Source: Mastigamoeba balamuthi (Eukaryota > Evosea > Mastigamoebida > Mastigamoebidae). From it: a DNA stretch of 62,408 nt. Shown here piece by piece: positions 51,639 to 62,234 of the stretch. The notes below the pieces were generated by a model. It had not been told where the DNA came from and did no database searches. It saw only the letters and a program-made list of their open reading frames with translations. How positions within the stretch are numbered: position 1 is the stretch's first letter; every line of letters begins with the position of its first letter. The translations under genes and the position numbers were made by a program. The stretch covers positions 209,798 to 272,205 of the forward strand of contig CACRSC010000036.1 in the NCBI GenBank assembly GCA_902651635.1. The letters run 5' to 3'.

Positions 51639-54600
51639 TCACTGCTCCCAGTTGGCGGCGTTGCCAACGAGGTTGGAGAGCATCACGCGGGCCACCTCAG
51701 GGCAGAGGGGCTGCAGAAGCTCCACCAGGGGCCGAGCCACGAACTGTGTGAACGCCGTCTGGCACTTGGCCGTATCCGCTACGCCGCCGCCGGTGAACGG
51801 CGAGGCGCTGAGCCCCGCCCGCCGCTCCCTCTCGCCCTGTTCGCGCAGCTCCTCCATCGCACGGCGCGCCCAGCGCTCGCAGACGACCCACTTGCGCGCG
51901 GCACGCGAAGCGTCCGCGGCCTTGACGAGCGCGCGCAGCGCCAGCAGGCGGTCCGCGGAGCTCTGGGGGTCAAGCTTCCCGGTGGCCGTGCGCGCGCCCA
52001 GCATCGAAGTGACCTCGAGGTGCCGTGCTAGGTCAGTGCAGCGAACGAGCTCCACGACGGCTTCGCGCAGCTCGAGAGCCTCTGCGGCGCCCATTTTGCT
52101 GCCCTGCGTGACCCCCGCGTCGGCGCTCTGCAGCAGCCGCGCGGCCTCTGCGCCGCTGGCGTTCTCGATGGCCCCCACGCCCGCGCCGCAACTCGCGGCC
52201 AGCGGGTCCGCCGTCGCCCGCAGGTACGCGTTGCTGACGCCCGGGTGCCCCATATCGTGCGCGGCGCAGGCCACTAGCGCAGCAAGGCGCTCGAGCGGCG
52301 TGAACGGCATGCGAGAGCCGCTCAGCAGCGCGTGCATCGCCTGCACTGCGTCGGCGGCGTGCGTGCTGTTGTGGAACTGCAGCGCGGGGCTGTGCGAGCG
52401 GTCGACGGCGCGCAGGAACGCGCGGATGCGGTGGCTGTCCAGACCCAGCGCGGCCACGAGGCCCTGGCGCTCGACGGCGCACATGCCCACGACCTCGAGC
52501 AGCGTGGCGCCGGCGGGCACCTCGATATCACAGACATCGTAGTCCCAGGACTCGAAGGCAGCGGGGCCCGCGCTGTCGACGCAACTTGCGAGCTCGTGGG
52601 GGCCAGTGTGGTCCGGAGAGTTCACGGACCCTGGAACGTAGTTCTCGTCCACCGTGCAGGCCGCTGAGGACAGCGCGACCTCGGGGCGCTCGTCGACAGT
52701 CAGCAGGGCGAGAAGGTAGTCCCCTGTATTCTTTTCCAGCCCTACGAAGGGTGGAATGACGGCTTTAGTACAACAATGAGCAATTCCTATGCCCACGCAC
52801 CGAGGCCCCGGACCTTCTCGCGGACGCCATGGCCAGCCTTGTAGATCTCGTTGGCAGCGATGAGGCGTATCAGCTCGGCCACGCCCTGCTGCAGGTCGTG
52901 CGGGAGAGCGCCCCTGCGCTGCACCTCAAACAGCGTGCGAATCGCGTACTCTACAGGGAGCGTGATGGCATCGGGGCTGCCCAGAGCCCCGGCCATCTTC
53001 TGCTGCTCGACGGGCTTCGCGCGGTGGCCCCTGCGAGAGAATATGATGGCCACAGCGACTATTGTGGCGACAAGTACGGCGGAGACTGGGACGATGACGC
53101 CGACGACGACTGCCATCGTGTGGTCGCCGCCTGCGCCTGAGAGGTCGACGTCTGAGGAGCGGGCAAAGAACCAGAGCGTCCAGCCCATCGACAGCTCCTG
53201 GTGTGTCGCGAGGTAGGACTGACTGTGGATCGTGACTTCCCAGAACGTAGAGGCCTTGGCGGGTGTGACTTCCGATATGTGCCCTAGCTCGTCAGCGAGG
53301 CTCGCAATTCGGCACATATAGTTGTTACACGCTCCTGAGCCCCAGAGCTCCGTCAGCGTCTCATCCGCAGCCCCGATCACTTGACCGCGCTCGTTGACCA
53401 TCACCATCCAGAAAGGGACTGCGCAGATTGAGGGGGGCACGTGAGCGCCACGCGGTGGGAGGAGAAGGGCGGACAGGGGCCCGAGGCGGAGAGGTTGTGG
53501 AAGAAGTCTCTCGAATCAGACATGGGCAGGTCCGTATAAAAGCCCCCCAGGTACTCTCCATTGCGCCACCTGATCGGTACTCCCAGCGAGAACGCCATCG
53601 CTACGACAAGTAGTGAGACAATCAAAACAAATGTTATGGAGGTACGTACTTTTAGCTGGGGGAAGGTACCAGGGCTCATTCCATACGGGCAGCTGGTCGA
53701 ACTTCGTGGTTTTTAACTGCTCCATGAGCCCAGGGTAACCTCCCCTGTTCTTGGGAGTCCACGGGGTGGCCTGTGAGTCGATGCAGTTCCACGAGAAGAT
53801 ATTGGTAGCCTCTGAGCAGCCCATGTTAACCCACACGCGGCCCCAGTCATGGTGCTTTTTGCCGTCACCGCGGGTCCACACCCACGCAGTGACGAAGGGG
53901 AACTTGAGGACGAGGGACCTGACGAGAGGGTCCAGCACCTGCGAGGCCTCCATGCCCCACAGGAAGTCGCAGGCCGTCTCGCAGCTGAAGCAAGGCCTCC
54001 CCGCTCGCACAGAAGCTGTCCGGTTGCACCAGTCGACCCACTCGTCACGGCACCAGCACCGCGGGTTGCTGTTTTTTTGCTTGAAGGGCTCCACTAGCAG
54101 CGGGTCTGGGATGTACTCAGCGTCCAGTGCGTCGCACGACAGCCACGCCTACCACGCAGTTGCCAAGTCGTCTTTATCAGTAGGCAATAATCCAGTCGAC
54201 GGATGGATGGATCCGTACGTCGGTTGTCCTGTTGGGGCCGATGTCTGCCACCAGAGGGTAGGGACCATCAAGGTATGTGAAGTCCCTGAGGTGCACTTTG
54301 CCCTTGGAGAGGGGGGTCACGTCCAGTGCCTCCTGGGCGACGCGGCCCGCCAGCCACACGTTCTGGGGTGATCTGGGGTCAGTGACCATAGAGATTCGGC
54401 CCTCCGAGCACCGTCACAATGTCGGTGTAGATCGTCTCCACCTCAAACGTCGATCGGAGGACAGTAGACTCCATGGACTCGATATCAACCACACTAATGA
54501 GGATTCCGTCCGGCCCTGAATGTTGGCGTACACAGTCGGAGCGCTGAGGGACGCGTACGCGGCAAGGGCGACATGTAGGAGACCGAGAATGAGAGTAAGG

Positions 54601-54650
54601 GAATGGAGAAAGCCGGACTGGCCCGTGGCGGTGCGTGAGCGAGCTCCCAT
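51639..54650 (-). CDS. receptor-type cyclic nucleotide phosphodiesterase
   Basis: The start is probably ATG 54650, giving a hydrophobic N-terminus (SLTLILGLLHVALAAY). A Cys/Trp-rich extracellular region follows (FSCETACDFLWGME, WVWTRGDGKKHHDWGRVW, GEYLGGFYTDLPMSDSRDFF, FWMVMVNERGQVIGA), which looks like a double-Cache sensor. A second span (MAVVVGVIVPVSAVLVATIVAVAIIF) leads to a linker helix and a class I phosphodiesterase domain. That domain has FHNSTHAADAVQAMHALL, AACAAHDMGHPGVSN and CERWARRAMEELREQGERERRAGL. The metal ligands (H, HD, D) are present. Such an enzyme would hydrolyse cAMP or cGMP at the inner face of the plasma membrane under control of an external ligand. It converges on the receptor kinase. 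Several exon borders between 52740 and 54650 are approximate. Confidence 0.78.
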
Positions 54651-54961
54651 AGTGCCAAGTTTTGGCGAGCTGCACAGGGGTGGACTCAAGACCGAAGGTA
54701 ATTGTGAAGCAGTCTGTAAAGCGAAAGGGATATATACGAGCACTAAGATTAGAACACCACCAAAAAAGAGAGGCGTATCCGTGAAGAGTGTATTATCCAC
54801 GAGCACTAAATGAGGAAAAAGCTCACTTCAACGTGAAAGACGTGAAAGGAATTCCTCGTCCAAAAATGGAGGAGGAAAAGCGAACACGGGCAATTCCGTG
54901 AGTACGAGTCGTCGCCGATTTCTGCTGTCGCCCATCCTCAAGTCTAGCATTTGAGCCTCTG

Positions 54962-57119
54962 ATGATTCGCCTGTGCGAGCTCTGTCTGCTGCCACTCCTC
55001 GCTGCCTGCTGTGCTGCCTGGGGGCCGTGGACGTGCGAGTCTGTGCAGGTCGTCGAGGACGTCGTGTGGGTCGGCACCTCGCTCGGCCCCCCGCTTCACA
55101 CTGTCTCGCACGACCAGTGCAAGGCCTTGTGCTGCTCCCGCGCCGGCTGCGGCAGCTGGTCGTTCACCACGTCGGGCGCAGCGTACAGCAGTCCCACACA
55201 GAGTCCGACGCCTCTCACACTTCCCACCTGCCTTGCCGTGCATTCCCAGAGTGGCCACGGGGACGCAGTGCACGCTCCGGGCGTACAGCGGTGTTCCTGC
55301 CATCACGAGCCCCGGCGTCCTCTCTGGCCGCGTGCGCAAGGACTACGGCCCCCGAAACATGTCCAGTGCGGTCCCACCTTGGTGTTCCCCAGGCAAACCA
55401 GCGCCCTCGCAGCGGCCACGCAGGTCGGCTGCTTCGGCAGCTCAACGGGCGCGCTGCTCTCCTTCGCGGGCCCCGCTCTGTCCGCGACGATGTGCCGCGA
55501 GTACTGCGCGTCGCTGCCCGCGGCGTTCTCGGGGAGCTCCAACGGCCACGAGTGCCGCTGCGGCGACTCACACGCGCAGAGCGACGCGCTGCCCGCTGCG
55601 GCTTGCGTGACTCCCTGCGGCCTCAACGCCTCAGAGGTCTGCGGCGGCGCCTCAGGGGCCGCCAGTGTGTGGCGCACGGGCTACGCCGAGGACTCTACGG
55701 ACCCCGCGAGTTGCCTCCCGCAGCCCTGGTGGGCCAGCGGCTCGGGCCTCGTCGACAACGACACCGCGATGCCGCTCCTCAAGGTCCCCCAGCCACCCCA
55801 CTCGCGCCTGCTGTGCTGATGGCGTGCCCCGCAGTGGGCGTGGACGGCGGGCGAGTGGAACTCGCTGTGCTGGTGCTACGAGTGGCGCGTCGTCGTGCGC
55901 GAGGACCACACGGGCAGTGGCCCTCAACACGACGGTCCTCTGCCAGTTCTTCTCGGGCCCTGCGTTCCCCGCAGTGGTGGCGCAGAGCCTCGGGATCGGC
56001 CTGGCGGCTGGCAACTACACAGCGGCCCTGACGATGTCCAGCGCGCGGCCGGGCGACTCGCCACGGACGCTCAGCTCCTCGTTCTGCGTCCCTGCTGCCC
56101 CCGAGCCCACAGCGATGATCTCTCCCGCCAACGGTTCCGTCGTCGCCGCCCAAGGAGGCGCCGTGACGCTGTCGTTCGCCGTGCTGGCCCCGACGCAGTG
56201 GGGTGCGTCGGGCTACTGTCCGGGTGCTGCCGGGCGGCCGGCGGCGACGTACGACGTGTTCGTGGGCAGCGACGCCCGCAGCCTCCGGCTCCGCGCGTCC
56301 GTGCCGGCCTCCGAGGCCATCGACGGCGCCGTGGCGCTGTCTGAGACGCTGAGGCTGGGCAGCGGGGCCTACGCGTGGCTCGTCGTGCCCAACAACGGGC
56401 AGCGGCGGGCGCACGGCCTCGCGGGCGACCTGCTGCACCCCGCGCGCCTCCTCGTCGTCCGCTCGTCGACGTGCGGCAACGGCGCCGTCGAGGCGGGCGA
56501 GCAGTGCGACTCGACCGCAGGGTGCTCAGCCGTCGATTGCAGCTGCTACGCGGGCTGGCACCCCGTCGAGGGCAAGGGCACCTGCAGAACCGTCTGCGGC
56601 GACGGCGTGGCAGCGGGGCTCGAGGAGTGCGACACGGGCTCCAACCTCAACGGCAGCTGCCTGCCCAACTGCGTGTGCGACACGGGCTACGAGCGGCAGT
56701 ACCCGCTGGCCCCCACGTGCGTCAAGACGGTCGACTGGTGCAACACGATGAAGCAGTGCGAGCCCTGCCTCAAGGAGACCTTCTGCGGCTGGTGCGGCGG
56801 GCTGGGCGTCTGCATGATGGGCGGTCTCACGGCTCCCGCCGGGTGTAGCGGCCCCGGGACCACGTGGTCCATGGACACGTGCGCCGTGATCAGTCTCGCA
56901 AAGGAGAGGACCCCCGTGTAAGCCCCCCGCTTTGCGCTTGAGATCGCACTGTCTTCCCCACTGAAGGACTGGTACTTGGTCCGCAGGTCTGCGCTGAGGG
57001 CTGTTGCCCCTATTGCGGCGGCGCTGGTCGTTGCGCTGGCCGCCATCGCTGTCATCACGGTGGGCTCGGTGCTGGTGACTACTTACTGGAGCAACAGGCA
57101 CTCGCCCCTCCTCCCCTAG
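54962..57119 (+). CDS. WSC-domain, cysteine-rich type I membrane protein
   Basis: The start ATG at 54962 gives a signal peptide (MIRLCELCLLPLLAACCAAW). After a short PAN-like Cys stretch comes a WSC domain (VGCFGSS, MCREYCAS, HECRCGDS, EVCGG) at about 55425-55680. Further on there is a beta-rich region and two CGNG/CGDG-x-EECD-type repeats (CGNGAVEAGEQCD at about 56472 and CGDGVAAGLEECD at about 56596). A PSI-like CGWCGGLGVC follows. An intron at about 56918-56985 precedes the last exon, with one membrane span (IAAALVVALAAIAVITVGSVLV) and a tiny cytoplasmic tail ending at TAG 57119. WSC domains bind carbohydrate. It shares the Cys-repeat style of the receptor kinase nearby but has no kinase, so it may be a decoy or co-receptor; that is inference. 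Confidence 0.7.
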
Positions 57120-57561
57120 TCGGCAAGGAATCAAGCATTGCTGTTTAAGTCAGGTTTCAGTCTCTGTGATCACCCCCAGTCCTACGGGGAAGTCCCCGAT
57201 GGGTGGTTCCGGACCGATTTCTCGGCAATGTTCCAGAGATCAGCTGTTATATGCATCTAGGTTCAGGGATGCATCTGGTGGTACTTTGTAAGGCGGAGTT
57301 TGCATGGTGAGTGGGCAGGATTGGCTCTTTGCATGCAGCCGAGTGGTAAAGATCAGGGCTTGAATACGCTGGGGAGTGGGGATGCTCGTGGTTTGGATGT
57401 CTATCTCACTCTGTGACACCAGTAGGAGACGAACGCAGGTGGTGGATATTGTACCCGGAGATATTCCGGAGATATTCCGGTGAGTAACGTATCTTCTTGT
57501 TCTGCTGCTCACTTTCTGCGGTGGCGCGTCGCGCGCGGCCTCTACTCGGCGCCCCCAGGGG
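57120..57561. promoter_or_regulatory. intergenic region upstream of ACTR5
   Basis: No gene seen. At about 57457-57480 a tandem GGAGATATTCC/GGAGATATTCC pair occurs about 80-100 bases upstream of the ACTR5 start, of the same AT-rich type as motifs in introns and other spacers. A regulatory role is only a guess. Confidence 0.35.
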
Positions 57562-58800
57562 ATGTGCACAGCCCTCGAGCGCACCGCCGCGGTGGCCGAC
57601 TACCGCCGCTCCTTCTACGGCGAGCCCGTCCCCATCGTCATCGACAACGGCACGCCGCCCCCCCCGCCCTCCCCCGCGCCCCTCACCGCCTCCCTCCCAG
57701 GGTCCTGGCAGTGCCGCGCCGGCTGGGCCACCGAGACCGCCCCGCGCCGTGCGTCCCGCTGCTTCCCCAGCCCTCGAGAGATCTTTCCTGGGAAATATCT
57801 GTGACGTAGTAGTGGAATCTCGAGATATTTCCCCTTCGGAGTTACATACGTACGGGAACGCGCTTTGCTTTGGCGTGGGGGCGCAGACACGATCGAGGCC
57901 ATGTCGGGGGCGTCGTGGGCGTTCGACAAGGGCGTCGTAGTGGACTTTGCTGCGCAGGAGCGGGTGCTGGACGCGGCGTTTGGGCGGCTGGGCGTCGACA
58001 CGGCGACGCTCGACCACCCGGTGCTCATCACCGAGCCGCCCTGCAACCCCAACTCGGCCCGCGCCAGTTGCGCCCGCCCGCGCCCAGCCTCGGGGGCCTC
58101 GGGCGACACTCAGCGCGTTTGCGCAGGGCTCAACGAGCTGCTGTTCGAGACGTACGGGGCGCCGTCGGTCTGCGTGGGCATCGACGCGCTCTTCTCTTTC
58201 ATTCGCAACCGCCTGCAGTGGGCCGTCGACCCGCGCGAGGCCCTCATCGTCTCGTCGGGCATGGCCACGACGCACGTGATACCCGTCTGCAACTCGTCGT
58301 GGCGGCCGCAGCGCAGCTTCCGCATCGACGTCGGCGGCGAGCACGCCACGCAGGTCCTCCGCGCCGGCCTGCACGCCCGCTACCCCAAGCTCCCGCGCCT
58401 CGTCCCCCGCGACATCTGCGACGTGCGTGGCCTCCCCCCTCTCGGCTCGCTGACGGCGGGGCGGCCGCTGCTGCAGAACATCAAGAGGGCGCACGCGTAC
58501 GTGGCCATGTCGTACGCAGAGGACGCGCTGAGGTACGCGGCCGGGGGCACGGAGCTGGCGCAGGGCATGCGGGCGGTGCAGTTCCAGCCGCAGATCGACC
58601 CGGCGCAGCAGCGCGACAGGAAGGAGACGGAGGAGAAGCTCAACCTCTACCGCTCGGTCAGGCAGCTCAAGCGCATCGACAGGGACCAGTTCAAGGTCGC
58701 CTCGGCTCAGCGCCGACTCCCTCTTTCGCGTCCCCCTCCCCTCCTTTGTTTTTTGCATCTGGCTGTCCTCTGTCCTCTCTCCACTGTTGTTGTCGTCTTG

Positions 58801-58833
<33 letters not shown>

Positions 58834-60006
58834 GCACGCGCTTCTCTTATTCGTCACGAGCCCGTGACACTCACTCACACGCTCTGTCTCAGTACACCCT
58901 CTCCACTTACGTCTCTGTGAATACCGCCCAGTTGCTCACGCTCTCACTCTCGATTGTCTAGTTTTCTCTTTTGCGTTCTGCACTCCCAGTCACACGCTCG
59001 CGCACAGCACACACCCACTCACCCGCGGCTGGCACACACGGGCAACAGAGGCAGCTCGAGGCGCTCAAGATGAACGAGCACGAGCTCAAGAACGCGATCT
59101 CGGGGCTCAAGGCGGCGCTGTCGCGCCCGATGCGCACGCCGCACCACCGGGAGGAGGACAGGCCGCCGCTGCCCTCGGACATACAGCCCCTCGTGCTCAA
59201 CCGCCAGCTGGCGCTGTCGAAGCTGCTGATCGGGTGCCAGACGCTGACGCCCCAGGAGGCCTGCACGGTGCTCGCCCCGGACCTCGACGACCCGCCCTCT
59301 GCCGGCGGCATCACGCTGGTCGTGGGCACCGAGCGGTCGCGGGCTGGCGAGGTGCTGTTCCAGCCGTCGCTGGCGGGCTGCCCGCAGGTGGGGCTCGCCG
59401 AGGCCGTGGCGCTGTCGCTGGCCAAGTTCAACCCCGACACGCAGTTCACCATGGCCCAGACCGTCTTCCTCACCGGCGGCAACTGTCTGCTCCCCGGCCT
59501 CAGCGAGCGCCTGCATGCCGAGCTCACCTCTCTGCTCCCCGAAGGGTTCGTCCTCCTCTGTCTCTGTATGCGTGTGCGTTGTGTGTCTCTCTCCCCTTGT
59601 CGCTGTGTTCTCTCTGTCTCTATGTGCTTTGTATGCCTCTTCTGAATTCTGGACATTCGCTGGGTTGAGGTCACTTGAGCACGAATATTCAATTCAAATT
59701 GAGCACGAATATTCAATTCAAATTGAGCACGAATATTCAATTCAAATCAATTGCTGAATCGTGGTTTTGCTCTACCTGATCAACTGACTCGGGCGGTACG
59801 CTGTGGGACTGTCGTGTAGGACGCCTGTGCGGGTCGTGATGGCCAAGGACCCGCTGCTCGACTCGTGGAAGGGCGCCGCCCAGTTTGCCTCGGACCCGCG
59901 CTTCGCCGGGGACTCGAGCCTGACGCGAGCCAAGTACCTCGAGATGGGCCCCGACTACCTGCAGCAGAACTGCGCCTCCAACGTCTACATCCCCAAGCCC
60001 AAGTGA
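57562..60006 (+). CDS. ACTR5: actin-related protein 5, INO80 complex subunit
   Basis: Seven exons join in frame: 57562-57649, 57701-57748, 57887-58066, 58127-58422, 58477-58695, 59049-59545 and 59820-60006 (TGA), giving 504 residues. Motifs in order: VPIVIDNGSWQCRAGWA, GVVVDFAAQERVLDAAF, LDHPVLITEPPCNP, ELLFETYG, GIDALFSF, LIVSSGMATTHVIPV, the ARP5-type charged insert (EEKLNLYRSVRQLKRIDRDQ and LKMNEHELKNAI), FLTGGNCLLPGLSERL, and the closing CASNVYIP. ARP5 works in the nucleus in INO80 chromatin remodelling. Intron 1 has a GC donor (GCACGCC). Intron 5 has a long CT run, and intron 6 has three 24-base repeats. Confidence 0.88.
57650..57700 (+). other. GC-AG intron
   Basis: The intron starts GCACGCCGCC and ends CTCCCAG. 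No GT occurs near the donor, and joining 57649 to 57701 gives the ARP5 signature DNGSWQCRAGWA. This is the third intron in the window that begins GCACG. Confidence 0.75.
58801..58828. repeat. CT dinucleotide microsatellite
   Basis: Fourteen CT units in the fifth intron of ACTR5. Confidence 0.9.
59677..59748. repeat. 24-base tandem repeat, three copies
   Basis: Three adjacent copies of GAGCACGAATATTCAATTCAAATT, the last with one change, inside intron 6 of ACTR5. Each unit contains the palindromic GAATATTC. Confidence 0.88.
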
Positions 60007-60258
60007 ACGGGAGGGCAGGAGATGAGGGGACTCGAGGGAGAGGAGCGACACACGCCCATCCAGCAAGCAAGCAGCAGCAGCAGCAGCCCGCCAGAGGGAC
60101 CCCCAGAGAGGGGTTTTGCCAAGGGTGTCGGGGGAGCGGGGCCGTGGGGCGGCAACTCGCGGCGTGGCCGTCATTTTCTCGTCATTTTGGTCACAGTTGG
60201 TGTATTGGGCGGTGTGTGGGGGATGGGGGGGGGAGGGGAGGGGGGAGGGTATGCGCTC

Positions 60259-61770
60259 TCACAAGATGGTGCAGCATTTGGAGTCGTCCGATTCGGAGAA
60301 ACGGCCCCCTGTGACCTTGTCGAACACGCCCTCCATGAGCTTGGTGAAGGTCTGCGGGGCGAAGGGAAGCGGGTTCGGATACAGTGAGTTCAGGCGATAC
60401 GTCAGAGAAACACCCACAGGATTCTAGAATCTGTGGCCCAGAAGAATCTGGGCGGGGAACAATCCCACCACCACCACCACCACCACCTCCTCCTCCCCCA
60501 ACTGGAAACAGAGTGGACGAGACGAGGGCGACGGGCCTGCGAGACGTTGGTGCCGAACTTGGCGCTGACCTCCTCGTAGCCCACCTGGTACTGCTCGGCA
60601 AGCGCCTTGCCCTGCTCCGTGGTGACGACTCGCTGTCATCCGCAGTCCCGTCAGCACAGGCAGAGAGCGAGAGAGAGAGAGAGAGAGAGCGAGGGGAGTG
60701 GGAGTGGAGGGAATTCCCTCCCAGCCAGGAGCAGGGCTGATGCGAGAGCTGGCCACCTCCCCACCCATCCCTCCCCATCCCTCCACTGGGCACGCGCCTT
60801 GTCGGCCATGTCGCACTTGTTGGCCACGATGATGCGGACCAGGTCGGGGTTCTGCGAGTAGCGGCCCAGCTCGCTGACCCAGTTCTTGGTGTTCTCAAAC
60901 GACGCCTGCGAGCAGCCAACCCCAGTCAGCAGTCAGGCGGCGGGGAGTGTGGGGGGTGGGGGGGGCCTCCGCACGGCATCGGTCATGTCGTAGACGACGA
61001 GGACGCCCTGGACGCCGCGGTAGTAGGAGCTCGTGATGGTTCGGAATCTAAAAGACCGCGCAGAGCACACACAGAGATCCATCAGCCTATAAAGTGCCCG
61101 CGCCAGAGGGCCCCCCAGGGTGCCCGCGCGCGCGCGTGGCGCTGGTCGCTGGTCGCTGACCTCTCCTGGCCCGCTGTGTCCCACTGCGGCGGCGGCGGCG
61201 GGCGCGCGTCAGGTACGGAGGGCGCCGAGTGCACGAAAAAAAAGAACAATAAATAAATAAATAAATAGAGGAGGGGAATAGGGCGGACCATGACGACGCG
61301 GACGCGGTGCTTGCGGACCTCGGCCTCCTTGATCTTCTGCGGCGGGCGTCAGGGGGCGTGGGCGTTGGGGGGGAGAGCGGCACATATTCGAAGTCGGGGT
61401 AGGACTCGTGGAAGTTGTCCTCCTGCCAGAGGCCCGTGTGGCCGCGCAGAGGCCGCGTGTGAGGCCGTTGGGGGGGGACGAGCGGGGGGGGGCGAGGGGG
61501 CCCGGGGGTCAGCAGAGGCGCGCAGGGCAGGAGGTGGGGGCACGAGGGCGCGCGGACAGCGAAGCGCATGAGGATGCTGGTCTTGCCGACGCCAGCGTCG
61601 CCGATGAGGAGCAGCTTGAAGGTCCTGCGCAGAGGGCAGTGCGAGAGGAGCAGAGCAGCAGAGGAGAGAGAGAGAGAGGGAGCGGTCAGTGGTGGGGCCA
61701 CAGGGCGAGGGCCCCCTCATGCAGGCGAGGAGGGGGCGCACGGGACGCCGTCGACGGTGGCGCTGGACAT
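60259..61770 (-). CDS. Rab-family GTPase with shortened switch I
   Basis: Nine exons join in frame: 61770-61742, 61624-61558, 61422-61384, 61336-61289, 61183-61161, 61047-60975, 60905-60794, 60628-60546 and 60351-60259 (TGA), giving 188 residues. G1 is [10 protein letters not shown]3 WDTAGQE, G4 NKCD and G5 EVSAK. The RabF-like [21 protein letters not shown] is present. The C-terminus KCCTIL carries a double cysteine that could be prenylated. Rabs control vesicle traffic at membranes. The region between G1 and G3 reads [15 protein letters not shown], where Rab1/Rab8 relatives have ESY-x-STIGVDFKI. About five residues, including the G2 threonine that holds Mg2+, are missing unless a micro-exon was overlooked. 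The introns hold several microsatellites. Confidence 0.82.
60465..60488. repeat. CCA trinucleotide microsatellite
   Basis: About eight CCA units in the last intron of the Rab gene. Confidence 0.88.
61237..61268. repeat. A-rich tract with AATA tetranucleotide repeat
   Basis: Several AATA units beside an A-run in an intron of the Rab gene. Confidence 0.8.
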
Positions 61771-61789
61771 GGCTGGGCGTGGGCCGGGT

Positions 61790-61831
61790 GGGTGGTGGTG
61801 GTGGTGGTGGTGGTGGTGGTGGCGGAAGCGC
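61790..61831. repeat. GGT trinucleotide microsatellite
   Basis: About a dozen GGT units just upstream of the Rab start codon, in the probable 5' untranslated or promoter region. Confidence 0.88.
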
Positions 61832-62234
61832 AAACGCGTCGGCGCAAAAGCACCGCACCCCACGAGCGAAAAGAGCACTGACGCAACCCCCCAGATATCG
61901 CTCAGATTTCGGCCGCCGCTGGCCCCGGTCCGCTGACGCACCGGGGGGGCCCTGAGGGCGCCCTCCCCCCACGCAGGGGGGCGCGCTACGGGCCCCCACG
62001 AGGCAGGCAGGCCCTGGCAAGTATGAACCCCCCTCCGGAAAATCCAGTTCATGACTTATCAACGATGGATTACCGAAATTGTACTCAGTGTCGCTTTTCG
62101 TTGCGGCGAACAGAGAGAGAAGATAGCATGAAAACCTCGACGTGATCTGCACCTCACAGAGATGGGCGTAAATTTGTAATAAGTGATGGGGGAAAGTGAT
62201 TGGAACAGGACGTCATGTTAAGTCTCGGATAATA
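61832..62234. other. intergenic region, no gene seen
   Basis: Upstream side of the Rab gene. It contains one AGATATCGCTCAGATTTCGG word of the dispersed kind at about 61892. Otherwise unremarkable. Confidence 0.35.
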
